Source: Sulfitobacter sp. JL08 | GTDB lineage: Bacteria; Pseudomonadota; Alphaproteobacteria; Rhodobacterales; Rhodobacteraceae | DNA: 64,000 bases | Assembly: GCF_003352045.1 (NCBI RefSeq) | Contig: NZ_CP025815.1 | Coordinates: 434,001-498,000 of the forward strand | Direction of reading: 5' to 3' | Part shown: positions 36,039 to 45,071 of the stretch, one piece after another | Layout: each line of letters starts with the position of its first letter | Numbering within the stretch: position 1 is the first letter of the stretch | Notes under the pieces: model-generated | Databases searched by the model: none | Told to the model about the DNA's origin: nothing | What the model saw: the letters and a program-made list of their open reading frames with translations, nothing else | Program-made: the position numbers and the translations under genes

Positions 36039-37055
36039 ATGATCCATAAAAATTGGGCTGAATTGATCAAGCCGACACAACTTGATGTCAAACCCGGCAA
36101 CGATCCTGCGCGTCAGGCAACCGTTGTGGCAGAACCGCTGGAACGCGGCTTTGGTCTGACGATGGGCAACGCGTTGCGCCGCGTTCTCATGTCGTCCCTG
36201 CAAGGGGCCGCGATCACATCGGTGCAGATTGACAATGTGCTGCACGAGTTTTCAAGTGTTGCCGGTGTGCGTGAAGACGTGACCGACATCATCCTGAACC
36301 TCAAAGGCGTGTCCCTGCGCATGGAAGTTGAAGGGCCAAAGCGTCTTTCGATTTCGGCCAAGGGCCCCGGTGTTGTGACTGCGGGTGATATTTCCGACAG
36401 TTCCGGCATCGAAATCCTGAACCGCGATCATGTCATCTGCCACCTGGACGATGGCGCCGACGTGTTCATGGAACTGACCGTGAATACCGGCAAAGGCTAT
36501 GTCGCGGCAGAAAAGAACAAACCCGAAGACGCACCCATCGGTCTGATCCCGATTGATGCGATCTATTCGCCGGTCAAAAAAGTCAGCTATGATGTGCAAC
36601 CGACCCGCGAAGGTCAGGTTCTGGATTATGACAAGCTGACCATGAAGGTTGAAACCGATGGGTCGATCACGCCGGATGATGCCGTGGCCTTTGCCGCGCG
36701 CATCCTGCAGGATCAGCTGGGCATTTTCGTCAACTTCGACGAACCAGAAAGCGCGTCGCGTCAGGATGATGATGACGGACTGGAATTCAACCCGCTGCTG
36801 CTCAAGAAAGTGGACGAGTTGGAACTGTCTGTGCGTTCGGCAAACTGCCTCAAGAACGACAACATCGTTTACATCGGCGATCTGATCCAGAAAACCGAAG
36901 CCGAAATGCTGCGCACCCCGAACTTTGGCCGCAAATCCTTGAACGAGATCAAGGAAGTGCTGTCAGGCATGGGCCTGCATCTGGGCATGGACGTCGAAGA
37001 CTGGCCACCCGACAATATCGAGGATCTGGCCAAGAAATTCGAAGACGCGTTTTAA
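36039..37055 (+). CDS. rpoA: RNA polymerase subunit alpha
   Basis: A 338-aa alpha subunit. The N-terminal dimerisation domain has [20 protein letters not shown]; the C-terminal domain (about residues 255-338), which binds UP-elements and activators, has [20 protein letters not shown] and [16 protein letters not shown]. The ATG at 36039 ([12 protein letters not shown]) has GGAGGGA upstream; the start at 36015 adds non-conserved residues. A palindrome covers the stop codon. Confidence 0.98.
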   Translation: MIHKNWAELIKPTQLDVKPGNDPARQATVVAEPLERGFGLTMGNALRRVLMSSLQGAAITSVQIDNVLHEFSSVAGVREDVTDIILNLKGVSLRMEVEGPKRLSISAKGPGVVTAGDISDSSGIEILNRDHVICHLDDGADVFMELTVNTGKGYVAAEKNKPEDAPIGLIPIDAIYSPVKKVSYDVQPTREGQVLDYDKLTMKVETDGSITPDDAVAFAARILQDQLGIFVNFDEPESASRQDDDDGLEFNPLLLKKVDELELSVRSANCLKNDNIVYIGDLIQKTEAEMLRTPNFGRKSLNEIKEVLSGMGLHLGMDVEDWPPDNIEDLAKKFEDAF

Positions 37056-37065
37056 ACGCGTCTTC
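37041..37065 (+). repeat. 25-nt palindrome over the rpoA stop codon
   Basis: GAAGACGCGTT (37041-37051) pairs with AACGCGTCTTC (37055-37065) over a 3-nt loop; the TAA stop (37053-37055) lies at the centre. As RNA it gives an 11-bp hairpin that begins inside the last codons of rpoA. Confidence 0.75.
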
Positions 37066-37171
37066 GTCAATGCCCGCGCTGGCGGGGAAAACCGGGCAAT
37101 TCCGCCCCAACAGAGCCTGTGACACGCATCATGGGCCGTACAAAGTATAAACCTGTAGAAGGATCAAGAAA

Positions 37172-37591
37172 ATGCGTCACGCACGTGGTTACCGCCGCCT
37201 GAACCGGACACATGAGCACCGTAAGGCTCTGTTTTCCAACATGGCAGGCTCGCTCATTGAACATGAGCAGATCAAGACAACTTTGCCCAAGGCAAAAGAA
37301 CTGCGCCCGATCATCGAAAAGATGATCACGCTGGCCAAACGCGGCGACCTGCACGCCCGCCGTCAGGCCGCGTCCAAGCTGAAACAAGACCAGTATGTCG
37401 CCAAATTGTTCGACGTATTGGGCCCGCGCTACAAAGACCGCCAAGGTGGCTATGTGCGCGTGCTGAAGGCCGGTTTCCGCTATGGCGACATGGCCCCGAT
37501 GGCGATCATCGAATTCGTTGATCGTGATCGCGACGCCAAAGGCGCCGGCGACAAGGCCCGTCTGGCCGCAGAAGAAGCCGCCGAAGATTAA
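37172..37591 (+). CDS. rplQ: 50S ribosomal protein L17
   Basis: A 139-aa L17 ([40 protein letters not shown]) with a short Ala/Glu tail. It borders the tunnel exit. The gap from rpoA is 116 nt. AGAAGGATCAAG lies upstream. It ends the alpha-operon and is followed by a strong terminator. Confidence 0.98.
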   Translation: MRHARGYRRLNRTHEHRKALFSNMAGSLIEHEQIKTTLPKAKELRPIIEKMITLAKRGDLHARRQAASKLKQDQYVAKLFDVLGPRYKDRQGGYVRVLKAGFRYGDMAPMAIIEFVDRDRDAKGAGDKARLAAEEAAED

Positions 37592-37616
37592 AAACTGGCG
37601 AAACGCCTGAATATTT

Positions 37617-37650
37617 ACCCCCGTCCAGTCCACTGGGCGGGGTTTTTCTT
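37617..37650 (+). terminator. Terminator after rplQ
   Basis: CCCCGTCCAG (from 37619) pairs with CTGGGCGGGG (to 37642), followed by TTTTTCTTT. The stem is about 10 bp with one G-T pair. It closes the whole ribosomal supercluster. Confidence 0.9.
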
Positions 37651-37708
37651 TGCGCCAAGGGGTTCGGGCGATAGGCTGTCGCATCATACGAACAAGGCAG
37701 GATCAGCG

Positions 37709-38101
37709 ATGTCATTTGAAACCGAAATGCAGGCAATCATCGATCGCTATGTCGATGCGTACAACCGGCACGATCTGGTGGCGATTGGCGCCATGTACAC
37801 AGAAAAGGCAGCCCTTTATTCGCCCTATGGTCCGGCCGCGCTGGGCCACGCGGCAGTGATGCAGGCGCACAAGGACTGGTTTGGCGCGAACGAACAAAAC
37901 AAGCGGATGCGCGTGATCCGCGCCGAGGGCAAGGGCGATCTGGCCTATTGCGTGATACATTACGCGGGTGATTTTCCCGACGATGCGGGCAGCCTGATCA
38001 CCGAAAGCGGCGTGTCGGTCAACGTGCTGAAGCGCCATGTCGACGGACATTGGCAAATCCATATCACCAGCCTGACAAGCGATACGCCAGACCACGCCTG
38101 A
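37709..38101 (+). CDS. NTF2/SnoaL-like domain protein
   Basis: A 130-aa cone-shaped-fold protein (ketosteroid-isomerase/SnoaL/DUF4440 type): IIDRYVDAYNRHDLVAIGAM, YSPYGPAALGHAAV, and the C-terminal WQIHITSLTSD. Proteins of this fold are either small isomerases or ligand-binding proteins; the active residues needed for a specific call are not evident. Single gene between the supercluster terminator and the Deg protease. Confidence 0.7.
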   Translation: MSFETEMQAIIDRYVDAYNRHDLVAIGAMYTEKAALYSPYGPAALGHAAVMQAHKDWFGANEQNKRMRVIRAEGKGDLAYCVIHYAGDFPDDAGSLITESGVSVNVLKRHVDGHWQIHITSLTSDTPDHA

Positions 38102-38179
38102 CCTGCCGGTGCTGCGTGCAGTGCAGTTGCAATTCGCGCCGGTCGCGCGCATATCAGGGGCACTCATACGGGGGGCCTG

Positions 38180-39562
38180 ATGATCCGAATTCTGCTTTTC
38201 CTGCTGTGCCTTTTGCCTGCCCCTTTTGCGGCGGCTGAAACGCGTGTTCCAAATTCCCAGCAGGAAATGCAGCTTAGTTTCGCGCCACTGGTAAAGCAGG
38301 CGGCGCCTGCGGTGGTCAACATCTATGCCCGTTTCGTGACCGAGGCCCGCCCCAACCCGTTTTCCAGTGATCCGTTTTTTGGCCGCTTTTTTCAGGATTT
38401 CGCTGCCCCGCAACCCCGCGTTCAGAACTCTCTGGGATCAGGCGTGATCCTGTCATCGGACGGCATTGTCGTGTCCAATTACCATGTTGTCGGCATGGCC
38501 ACCGACATAAGCGTCGTGCTTGCTGACCGGCGGGAATTCAGCGCCCGCGTGTTGCTGGGCGACAAGGACAGCGATCTGGCCATTCTGCAACTGGATGGCG
38601 CGGCGGACCTGCCCAGCCTTGCCCTGCGCGACAGTGACAGCGTCGAGGTGGGCGAACTGGCGCTGGCCATCGGCAACCCGTTTGGCGTGGGCCAGACCGT
38701 CAGCAGTGGTATCATTTCGGGGCTGGCACGCTCTGGCGGGGCGGGCGGTGCCGGGCACGGCTATTTCATCCAGACCGATGCGCCGATCAATCCGGGCAAT
38801 TCAGGCGGTGCGCTGATCGACATGCAGGGCAATCTGGTCGGGATCAACACCTCGATCCTGACGCGGTCGGGGGGATCAAACGGCATCGGTTTTGCCATTC
38901 CCGCCGATCTGGTTGCGGCCTTTGTCGATCAGGCCCGCGCCGGAAACAGCGGGTTCGAACGCCCATGGGCCGGCATGAGTGGTCAGGTCGTGGATGCCGA
39001 AATGGCTGAAACGCTGGGCCTGGATGTGCCCGGCGGTATCGTGGTGTCAGCGCTGCACCCCGTCAGCCCGTTCAAAACCGCAGGCTTCGAAGTTGGCGAC
39101 GTCATCACCGCTGTTGACGGTGCTGCCGTGAACACACCCGCTGAAATGGTCTACCGGATGAGCGTGGCCGGTCTGGGGCAGGATGTGAGTATCACGCGCT
39201 GGCGCGGCGACACCGCGAACGATGTTGCTGTAACCCTGATGACAGCGCCCGAAACGCCGCCCCGCGATACGGTTCTGTTGGGCGATGACAGTGGCCTGCC
39301 GGGGTTGGCCGTGTCACAGATCAATCCGGCGGTGATCGCCGAGTTCAACCTGCCATTGCTGGCGGGCGGCGTGGTGGTGTCCGACGCCGGCCCCGTAGCT
39401 CCGCGTGTCGGATTGCGAACCGGCGATGTAATTTTGGCCATCAACGGCGATGTGATCGAAACGCCGCCGGATGTGCGCAAAACCCTGCGCCGGTCAGGTC
39501 GTGGTCTGGTGTTTGATATCCAGCGCGGCACAAATCGCGCGCAATTGCGGTTCAGGCGCTGA
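38180..39562 (+). CDS. Periplasmic Deg/HtrA serine protease
   Basis: A 460-aa trypsin-like protease with two PDZ domains. The signal peptide is residues 1-19 (cut after AAA). The catalytic triad is His102 (SNYHVVG), Asp132 (DKDSDLAIL) and Ser208 (INPGNSGGAL). PDZ1 is about residues 255-350 and PDZ2 about 365-455. It degrades or refolds misfolded envelope proteins. rarA starts with GTG 4 nt after its stop, suggesting an operon. Whether it is DegP-, DegQ- or MucD-like cannot be decided. Confidence 0.92.
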   Translation: MIRILLFLLCLLPAPFAAAETRVPNSQQEMQLSFAPLVKQAAPAVVNIYARFVTEARPNPFSSDPFFGRFFQDFAAPQPRVQNSLGSGVILSSDGIVVSNYHVVGMATDISVVLADRREFSARVLLGDKDSDLAILQLDGAADLPSLALRDSDSVEVGELALAIGNPFGVGQTVSSGIISGLARSGGAGGAGHGYFIQTDAPINPGNSGGALIDMQGNLVGINTSILTRSGGSNGIGFAIPADLVAAFVDQARAGNSGFERPWAGMSGQVVDAEMAETLGLDVPGGIVVSALHPVSPFKTAGFEVGDVITAVDGAAVNTPAEMVYRMSVAGLGQDVSITRWRGDTANDVAVTLMTAPETPPRDTVLLGDDSGLPGLAVSQINPAVIAEFNLPLLAGGVVVSDAGPVAPRVGLRTGDVILAINGDVIETPPDVRKTLRRSGRGLVFDIQRGTNRAQLRFRR

Positions 39563-39566
39563 CGCC

Positions 39567-40877
39567 GTGGCGGATCTGTTCGATCAACCGGGGGCTGATC
39601 CTGTCCCGTCCGCGCATCGACCGCTGGCGGACCGTCTCCGCCCCAAAACACTGGCCGAGGTGATCGGACAGGATCAGGTGCTTGGTCCGGATGCGCCCTT
39701 GGGGATCATGCTGGCATCGGGCAGCCTGTCTTCGCTGGTGTTCTGGGGGCCGCCCGGGGTGGGCAAAACCACGATCGCGCGACTGCTGGCGGATGAAACC
39801 GATCTGCATTTCGTTCAGATCAGCGCTATTTTCACCGGTGTGCCCGACCTTAAAAAAGTGTTCGAAGCGGCCCGCATCCGCCGTCAGAACGGGCAGGGCA
39901 CGTTGCTGTTCGTCGATGAAATCCACCGCTTTAACAAGGCCCAGCAGGACGGGTTTCTGCCTTTTATGGAAGACGGAACCATTTTGCTGGTCGGGGCCAC
40001 CACCGAAAACCCATCGTTCGAATTAAACGCCGCCCTGATGTCGCGGGCGCAGGTTCTGGTGCTGAAACGGCTGGACCTGTCCGATCTGGAACGGCTGACA
40101 CAGCGGGCGGAAAAGGAATTGGGCAAGGCGTTGCCGCTGACCGGCGACGCGCGCGAGGTGTTGCAGGAAATGGCCGATGGTGACGGGCGCGCCCTGCTGA
40201 ACCTGATCGAACAGGTGGCGGCATGGAAAACCGATACCAAGCTGGATCGCGAGGCGCTGGGCACCCGCCTGATGCGGCGCGCGGCCAAATACGACAAGGG
40301 CGGCGAAGAACACTACAACCTGATTTCCGCGCTGCACAAATCCGTGCGCGGCTCTGATCCGGATGCAGCACTTTACTGGTTCGCGCGGATGCTGACCGGG
40401 GGCGAAGACCCGCGTTATCTGGCCCGCCGGATCACCCGCATGGCGGTCGAAGATATCGGGCTGGCCGATCCGCAGGCCCAGACAGTGTGCCTGCATGCAT
40501 GGGAAACCTATGAACGGCTGGGCAGCCCCGAAGGCGAACTGGCGCTGGGGCAGGCGGTGGCCTATCTGGCGCTGGCCCCCAAATCCAACGCCGGCTATGT
40601 CGCCTTCAAAGGTGCGATGGCGATGGCGAGGAAAACCGGATCGGAACCGCCGCCCAAACACATCCTGAATGCCCCCACGGCGATGATGAAGGATATCGGC
40701 TATGGCAAAGACTATGCCTATGATCACGACGCCGAATACGGGTTTTCCGGCCAGAACTATTTTCCCGACGGGGTGAAGCGGCCGGTTCTCTATTCCCCGG
40801 TCGAACGCGGCTTTGAACGCGAGCTGAAAAAGCGGCTGGAGTTCTTCGCGGGCCTGCGCGCCAAGCGCAAAACTTGA
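39567..40877 (+). CDS. rarA: Replication-associated recombination ATPase RarA (MgsA)
   Basis: A 436-aa AAA+ ATPase acting at stalled replication forks. It shows the N-terminal RPLADRLRPKTLAEVIGQDQ, Walker A GPPGVGKTT, Walker B LLFVDEIHRF, sensor GATTENPSFE, and the C-terminal tetramerisation region with HKSVRGSDPDAALYWFARM. The start is GTG at 39567, 4 nt after the protease stop; the longer frame from 39471 overlaps the protease and is not conserved. Confidence 0.95.
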   Translation: MADLFDQPGADPVPSAHRPLADRLRPKTLAEVIGQDQVLGPDAPLGIMLASGSLSSLVFWGPPGVGKTTIARLLADETDLHFVQISAIFTGVPDLKKVFEAARIRRQNGQGTLLFVDEIHRFNKAQQDGFLPFMEDGTILLVGATTENPSFELNAALMSRAQVLVLKRLDLSDLERLTQRAEKELGKALPLTGDAREVLQEMADGDGRALLNLIEQVAAWKTDTKLDREALGTRLMRRAAKYDKGGEEHYNLISALHKSVRGSDPDAALYWFARMLTGGEDPRYLARRITRMAVEDIGLADPQAQTVCLHAWETYERLGSPEGELALGQAVAYLALAPKSNAGYVAFKGAMAMARKTGSEPPPKHILNAPTAMMKDIGYGKDYAYDHDAEYGFSGQNYFPDGVKRPVLYSPVERGFERELKKRLEFFAGLRAKRKT

Positions 40878-40908
40878 CATCACCCGCGCAAGGCGCGACA
40901 GACCGCAC

Positions 40909-41289
40909 ATGATGACATCGCTTTTTTCAGTTGCCCTTGGCGGCGCAATCGGGGCCAGCCTGCGTTACGGCGTTGGCGTGTGGCTGCTCCGTGCATTCGG
41001 GCCAACCGGCTTTCCTCTTGGGGTGATCAGCGTCAACATCATCGGGTCGTTCCTGATGGGTGTTCTGGTGGTGCTGGCCGCGCAAAAGGGTCTGACCCAT
41101 CTGAACCCGTTTCTGGCAGTTGGCGTTCTGGGCGGTTTCACAACCTTTTCGTCCTTTTCGCTTGAGACGGTGAACCTGATCGAAAAGGGACAATTCGGAA
41201 TGGCCGGAGCCTATGTCGTATTGTCGGTTGTTTTATCCATCGCGGGCCTGTTGCTGGGCCTGTGGTGCGCGCGCGGGGTCTGGGCATGA
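40909..41289 (+). CDS. crcB: Fluoride ion channel CrcB/Fluc
   Basis: A 126-aa four-helix membrane protein that exports fluoride as a dual-topology dimer. Motifs are GGAIGASLRYG, the pore Asn in SVNIIGSF, and GGFTTFSSFSLE with the phenylalanine track. The start is the first of two adjacent ATGs. No fluoride riboswitch fits the 31-nt gap from rarA. ATGA overlap with the pseudouridine synthase gene. Confidence 0.94.
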   Translation: MMTSLFSVALGGAIGASLRYGVGVWLLRAFGPTGFPLGVISVNIIGSFLMGVLVVLAAQKGLTHLNPFLAVGVLGGFTTFSSFSLETVNLIEKGQFGMAGAYVVLSVVLSIAGLLLGLWCARGVWA

Positions 41290-42329
41290 GCAGGGTACAA
41301 ACCGTCACCGTAGAAGAGGGCGACAGCGACCAGCGGCTGGATCGCTGGATGCGGCGCCTGTTTCCGCAGGTCAGTCAGGGGCGCATCGAAAAGATGTGCC
41401 GCAAGGGCGATCTGCGCATTGATGGCGGACGGGTCAAGGCCTCGACCCGCGTTCAGGCGGGTCAGCAGGTGCGTATCCCGCCGCTGCCCGAAGCGGGCCA
41501 GATCAGCGCGCAGGCCAAAACCTCGATCAGTGCGGCAGACGCCAAGATGATACAATCCTGTGTGATCTACCGCGACGATCACATCATTGCGCTGAACAAA
41601 CCGCACGGCCTGCCGGTGCAGGGCGGCAGCAAACAGGTGCGTCACGTGGACGGACTTGCCGAGGCGCTGAAATTCGGTCTGGATGAAAAACCCAAACTGG
41701 TCCACCGGCTGGACAAGGATACATCGGGTGTTCTGCTTCTGGCGCGCACCCGCAGCGTGGCAAGCGCGCTGACAGCCGCGTTCCGGCATCGTGAAACCCG
41801 CAAGATCTACTGGGCTGCCGTGGCCGGTGTGCCGCATCCGCAATCCGGCGTGATCAAATACGGGCTGGTCAAGGCACGCGGGCACGGTGACGGTGGCGAG
41901 GGCGAAAAGATGTATTGCGTGCATCCGCGCGACGTGGACAGTACCGATGGCGCAAAACGCGCCACCACAGATTACACCGTGCTGGCGGCCGCCGCGAAGC
42001 GTACCGCCTGGGTCGCGATGATCCCGGTGACGGGCCGCACCCACCAGTTGCGTGCGCATATGGCTGAAATCGGCCATCCGATTGTCGGTGACGGAAAATA
42101 TGGCGGGTCGGGGCAGGACAATCTGGGCGATGGCTGGGGCGCCAATCTGGGCGGCGATGTCAGCAAGAAACTGCATCTGCATGCGCGTTCGCTGACGCTG
42201 GAGCATCCGGTGTCCAAGGCAATCCTGCACCTTACCGCCCCGCTGCCCCCGCATATGGAGCAGACCTGGAACCTGTTCCAGTGGTCGGCGAATGATGTCC
42301 CTGTCGATCCGTTTGAAGATTTTGAATGA
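41286..42329 (+). CDS. RluC/RluD-family pseudouridine synthase
   Basis: A 347-aa enzyme with an N-terminal S4 RNA-binding domain (about residues 15-70, RLDRWMRRLFPQVSQGRIEK) and the RsuA/RluA catalytic domain. The catalytic Asp143 lies in VHRLDKDTSGVLLLA. It converts uridines of 23S rRNA to pseudouridine; architecture resembles RluC, but the exact sites are not predictable. The ATG at 41286 overlaps the crcB stop by 4 nt. Confidence 0.92.
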   Translation: MSRVQTVTVEEGDSDQRLDRWMRRLFPQVSQGRIEKMCRKGDLRIDGGRVKASTRVQAGQQVRIPPLPEAGQISAQAKTSISAADAKMIQSCVIYRDDHIIALNKPHGLPVQGGSKQVRHVDGLAEALKFGLDEKPKLVHRLDKDTSGVLLLARTRSVASALTAAFRHRETRKIYWAAVAGVPHPQSGVIKYGLVKARGHGDGGEGEKMYCVHPRDVDSTDGAKRATTDYTVLAAAAKRTAWVAMIPVTGRTHQLRAHMAEIGHPIVGDGKYGGSGQDNLGDGWGANLGGDVSKKLHLHARSLTLEHPVSKAILHLTAPLPPHMEQTWNLFQWSANDVPVDPFEDFE

Positions 42330-43009
42330 CGTCTGCGCAGCGACTGATCATTTTTGATGTGGATGGCACGCTGGTGGACAGCCAGCGCGATATTATCGCG
42401 GCCATGACACGCGCGTTTGACGGGGTTGGCCTGCCGCACCCGCCCCACAGCGATATTCTTTCGATTGTCGGGCTGTCGCTCGATGTGGCCATGGCCCGGC
42501 TGGTGCCGGATGCGCCCGAAGATCAGCGTGTGCAGATGGTACACGGATACAAGGACGCTTATATCGCTTTACGTGCCGAAACCGGTGCGGCTCTTTCTTC
42601 GCCGCTTTATGCGGGCGCGGCGGACACGCTGGCGATGCTGAATGCCGTGCCGGAAAACATTCTGGGCGTCGCCACGGGCAAATCACGGCGCGGTCTGGAC
42701 AAGCTGCTGGCGGCGCATGGCATGGAACAACTGTTTCTGACCCAGCAGGTCGCCGATTTTCATCCGTCCAAGCCGCACCCTTCGATGATCGAAGCGGCGA
42801 TGCGCGACATCGGGGTAGGGCCGGCGCAAACCGTGATGATCGGCGATACAAGTTTTGATATGGACATGGCAAAGGCGGCGGGCGTCGGTGCCATCGGGGT
42901 CAGTTGGGGATATCACGATATTTCGCGCCTGCATGCGGCTGACCGGATTGTTGACAGTTTTCCGGCGCTTGACGAGGCATTGCAGGACATTTTGGGGGCG
43001 CGCGTATGA
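42326..43009 (+). CDS. HAD-IA family hydrolase (phosphoglycolate phosphatase-like)
   Basis: A 227-aa haloacid-dehalogenase hydrolase. Motif I is IIFDVDGTLVDS with nucleophile Asp11 and Asp13; motif II/III regions are GVATGKS and KPHPSMI; motif IV is VMIGDTSFDMDMAKAAG. A phosphatase on a small metabolite is likely; phosphoglycolate or a nucleotide are typical but unproven. It overlaps both neighbours by 4 nt. Confidence 0.9.
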   Translation: MTSAQRLIIFDVDGTLVDSQRDIIAAMTRAFDGVGLPHPPHSDILSIVGLSLDVAMARLVPDAPEDQRVQMVHGYKDAYIALRAETGAALSSPLYAGAADTLAMLNAVPENILGVATGKSRRGLDKLLAAHGMEQLFLTQQVADFHPSKPHPSMIEAAMRDIGVGPAQTVMIGDTSFDMDMAKAAGVGAIGVSWGYHDISRLHAADRIVDSFPALDEALQDILGARV

Positions 43010-43743
43010 GCGAGTGGAAACAGAAACGGTTCTGGAAAAAGGCCGAAACCGTGCCTGTCGCGGACGGGTTTACGGTGCATCTGGATGGTCGCGCGATCAA
43101 AACGCCGGTCAAGGCCGGGCTGATCGTTCCGACACGTGCGATTGCCGATGCGATTGCGGCGGAATGGGATGCGCAGGAAGATCTTGTGAAACCGCATACG
43201 ATGCCTGTGACCCGTGCCGCGAATGCCGCCATCGACAAGGTCACGCCGCAGTTCGTCGAAGTTGCCGATATGCTTGCCGCCTATGGTGATTCGGACCTGC
43301 TGTGCTACCGCGCCACATCCCCGGACGAGTTGACCGAACGTCAGGCCGATTTTTGGGATCCGTTGCTGGACTGGGCGGAAACGGCGCTGAACGCCCGTCT
43401 TGTCACCGTTGCAGGCGTCATGCATCAGGCGCAATCACCGGAATCTTTGCAAGAACTGCGCCAGCGCACCCATGCGCTGAACGCATTTGAACTGGCCGCA
43501 TTTCACGATCTGGTCAGTCTGTCCGGCTCGCTGATCATCGCATTTGCCGCGATCAAAGGCCATTTGCCGCCACAAACGCTGTGGGAAGTGTCGCGGCTGG
43601 ATGAAATCTGGCAGCAGGAACAATGGGGAAAAGACGACGAAGCCGAAGCCGCCGCTGCAATAAAGGCCGAGGCGTTTTTTGCCTCCAAAAGGTTTTTCGA
43701 TCTTTGCCAAAGCCTGCCAGACAACCCGCGTCCGGCTGCATAA
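43006..43743 (+). CDS. ATP12-family F1-ATPase assembly chaperone
   Basis: A 245-aa homologue of mitochondrial Atp12, which protects free alpha subunits while F1 assembles. It shows KQKRFWKKAETVPVADGFTV, LDGRAIKTPVK, MPVTRAANAAIDKV and YGDSDLLCYRA. This family is restricted largely to alphaproteobacteria and mitochondria. ATGA overlap with the HAD gene; last of the crcB-to-ATP12 chain. No clear terminator follows. Confidence 0.9.
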   Translation: MSEWKQKRFWKKAETVPVADGFTVHLDGRAIKTPVKAGLIVPTRAIADAIAAEWDAQEDLVKPHTMPVTRAANAAIDKVTPQFVEVADMLAAYGDSDLLCYRATSPDELTERQADFWDPLLDWAETALNARLVTVAGVMHQAQSPESLQELRQRTHALNAFELAAFHDLVSLSGSLIIAFAAIKGHLPPQTLWEVSRLDEIWQQEQWGKDDEAEAAAAIKAEAFFASKRFFDLCQSLPDNPRPAA

Positions 43744-43934
43744 CCCGCCGCCGGGGCGCGCCTGAGCCGGTTTCGGGATTCGTCAGTTTCGGTGATCATC
43801 CCCTTGACGTTTAGTGATGAATCCGACCAAACTCGGTACCACCGACGGGGTATCGCCCGTTTTCGGTATCGCCTCCGGCTAACATGTCGGATGAACCGCC
43901 CCATAAGGTGGCGGACACTCAGGAAGAGGTAAAA

Positions 43935-44951
43935 ATGAAAAAATCCGTTTTTTTTGGCGCGCTAACGATCGCCGGTCTGGCAGCGGGTGTCGCTGCGGCA
44001 GGGACGCTTGATGATGTCAAGGCGCGCGGCAAGCTGAATTGCGGCGTAACAACCGGTGTTCCCGGTTTCGCAGAGCCGGATGCAAATGGTGTTTGGCAGG
44101 GCTTTGACGTTGCGGTATGCCGCGCTGTTGCAGCCGCTGTTCTTGGGGATTCAACAGCCGTTGAATTCGTTCCGACAACCGGCAAGACACGTTTTACGGC
44201 TTTGGCGTCGGGTGAAATCGACATGCTGGCCCGTAACACCACATGGACATTCAGCCGCGATGTTGACCTGAAGTTCGATTTCGTAGGTGTAAACTACTAC
44301 GATGGTCAGGGCTTTATGGTTCCCAAGGCGCTTGGCGTTTCGTCGGCCAAGGATCTGGACGGTGCAACTGTCTGTATCCAGACCGGTACAACGACCGAAC
44401 TGAACCTGGCCGATTTCTTCCGTGCCAACAACATCAACTACGAGCCTGTTCCGATTGAAACAGGTGCCGAAGCGGTACAGCAGTATCTGGCCGGTGCATG
44501 TGATGTTTACACAACTGACGCCTCCGCTCTGGCGGCGCAGCGTGCAAACTTTGCAACCCCTGCAGATCACGCGCTGCTGCCCGAAATCATCTCGAAGGAG
44601 CCGCTGGGCCCGCTGGTCCGCCACGGCGACAACGAATGGGGTGATCTGGTTCGCTGGACACTGAACGCGCTGATCACAGCCGAAGAACTGGGTGTGACAT
44701 CGGTGAACGCCGAAGAAATGACAACCGGTTCAAGCAACCCCGAAGTCAAGCGTCTGCTGGGCTCCGAAGGAACGCTGGGTGAAATGCTGGGTCTTGACGC
44801 AGACTGGTCCAAGCGGGCCATCATGGCTGGCGGCAACTACGGCGAAATCTTTGCCCGTAACATCGGCGAAGAAACACCAATCGGTCTGGCGCGTGGTTTG
44901 AACGCACAATGGACCGAAGGCGGCCTGATCTACTCGCCTCCTTTCCGGTAA
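43935..44951 (+). CDS. bztA: Amino-acid ABC transporter substrate-binding protein (BztA/AapJ-like)
   Basis: A 338-aa periplasmic binding protein with a signal peptide (MKKSVFFGALTIAGLAAGVA, cut near residue 22). The mature start TLDDVKARGKLNCGVTTGVP and the ligand motifs NTTWTFSRD and CDVYTTDASALAAQR match the general/acidic amino-acid group (Bzt of Rhodobacter, Aap of Rhizobium), which take up glutamate, glutamine, aspartate and others. GGAAGAGG lies 9 nt upstream of ATG 43935. It is first in bztABCD. In 43744-43934 no convincing promoter was identified. Confidence 0.93.
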   Translation: MKKSVFFGALTIAGLAAGVAAAGTLDDVKARGKLNCGVTTGVPGFAEPDANGVWQGFDVAVCRAVAAAVLGDSTAVEFVPTTGKTRFTALASGEIDMLARNTTWTFSRDVDLKFDFVGVNYYDGQGFMVPKALGVSSAKDLDGATVCIQTGTTTELNLADFFRANNINYEPVPIETGAEAVQQYLAGACDVYTTDASALAAQRANFATPADHALLPEIISKEPLGPLVRHGDNEWGDLVRWTLNALITAEELGVTSVNAEEMTTGSSNPEVKRLLGSEGTLGEMLGLDADWSKRAIMAGGNYGEIFARNIGEETPIGLARGLNAQWTEGGLIYSPPFR

Positions 44952-44962
44952 GACAAACTTGT

Positions 44963-44993
44963 CAAAGGGCGCAGATCATGTCTGCGCCCTTTG
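44963..44993 (+). repeat. Perfect 13-bp hairpin between bztA and bztB
   Basis: CAAAGGGCGCAGA (44963-44975) pairs with TCTGCGCCCTTTG (44981-44993), loop TCATG. No T-run follows. Such hairpins often stabilise the mRNA of the binding protein, which is needed in excess over the permease. Confidence 0.75.
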
Positions 44994-45071
44994 CACATCA
45001 GACGACCGCGATTGCCAAACAGCCGCAAGAGCTGAAAAAAATAACTGGCCGCACAACGGGGAAGTTCCTAG

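Noticed and set aside
40878-40908. Fluoride riboswitch before crcB
   Set aside because: Only 31 nt separate rarA and crcB, too little for the aptamer, and crcB appears co-transcribed.
43744-43934. Promoter or NtrC/sigma54 site before bztA
   Set aside because: TTGACG at about 43807 has no partner -10 at a suitable distance, and no GG-N10-GC sigma54 pattern was convincing.
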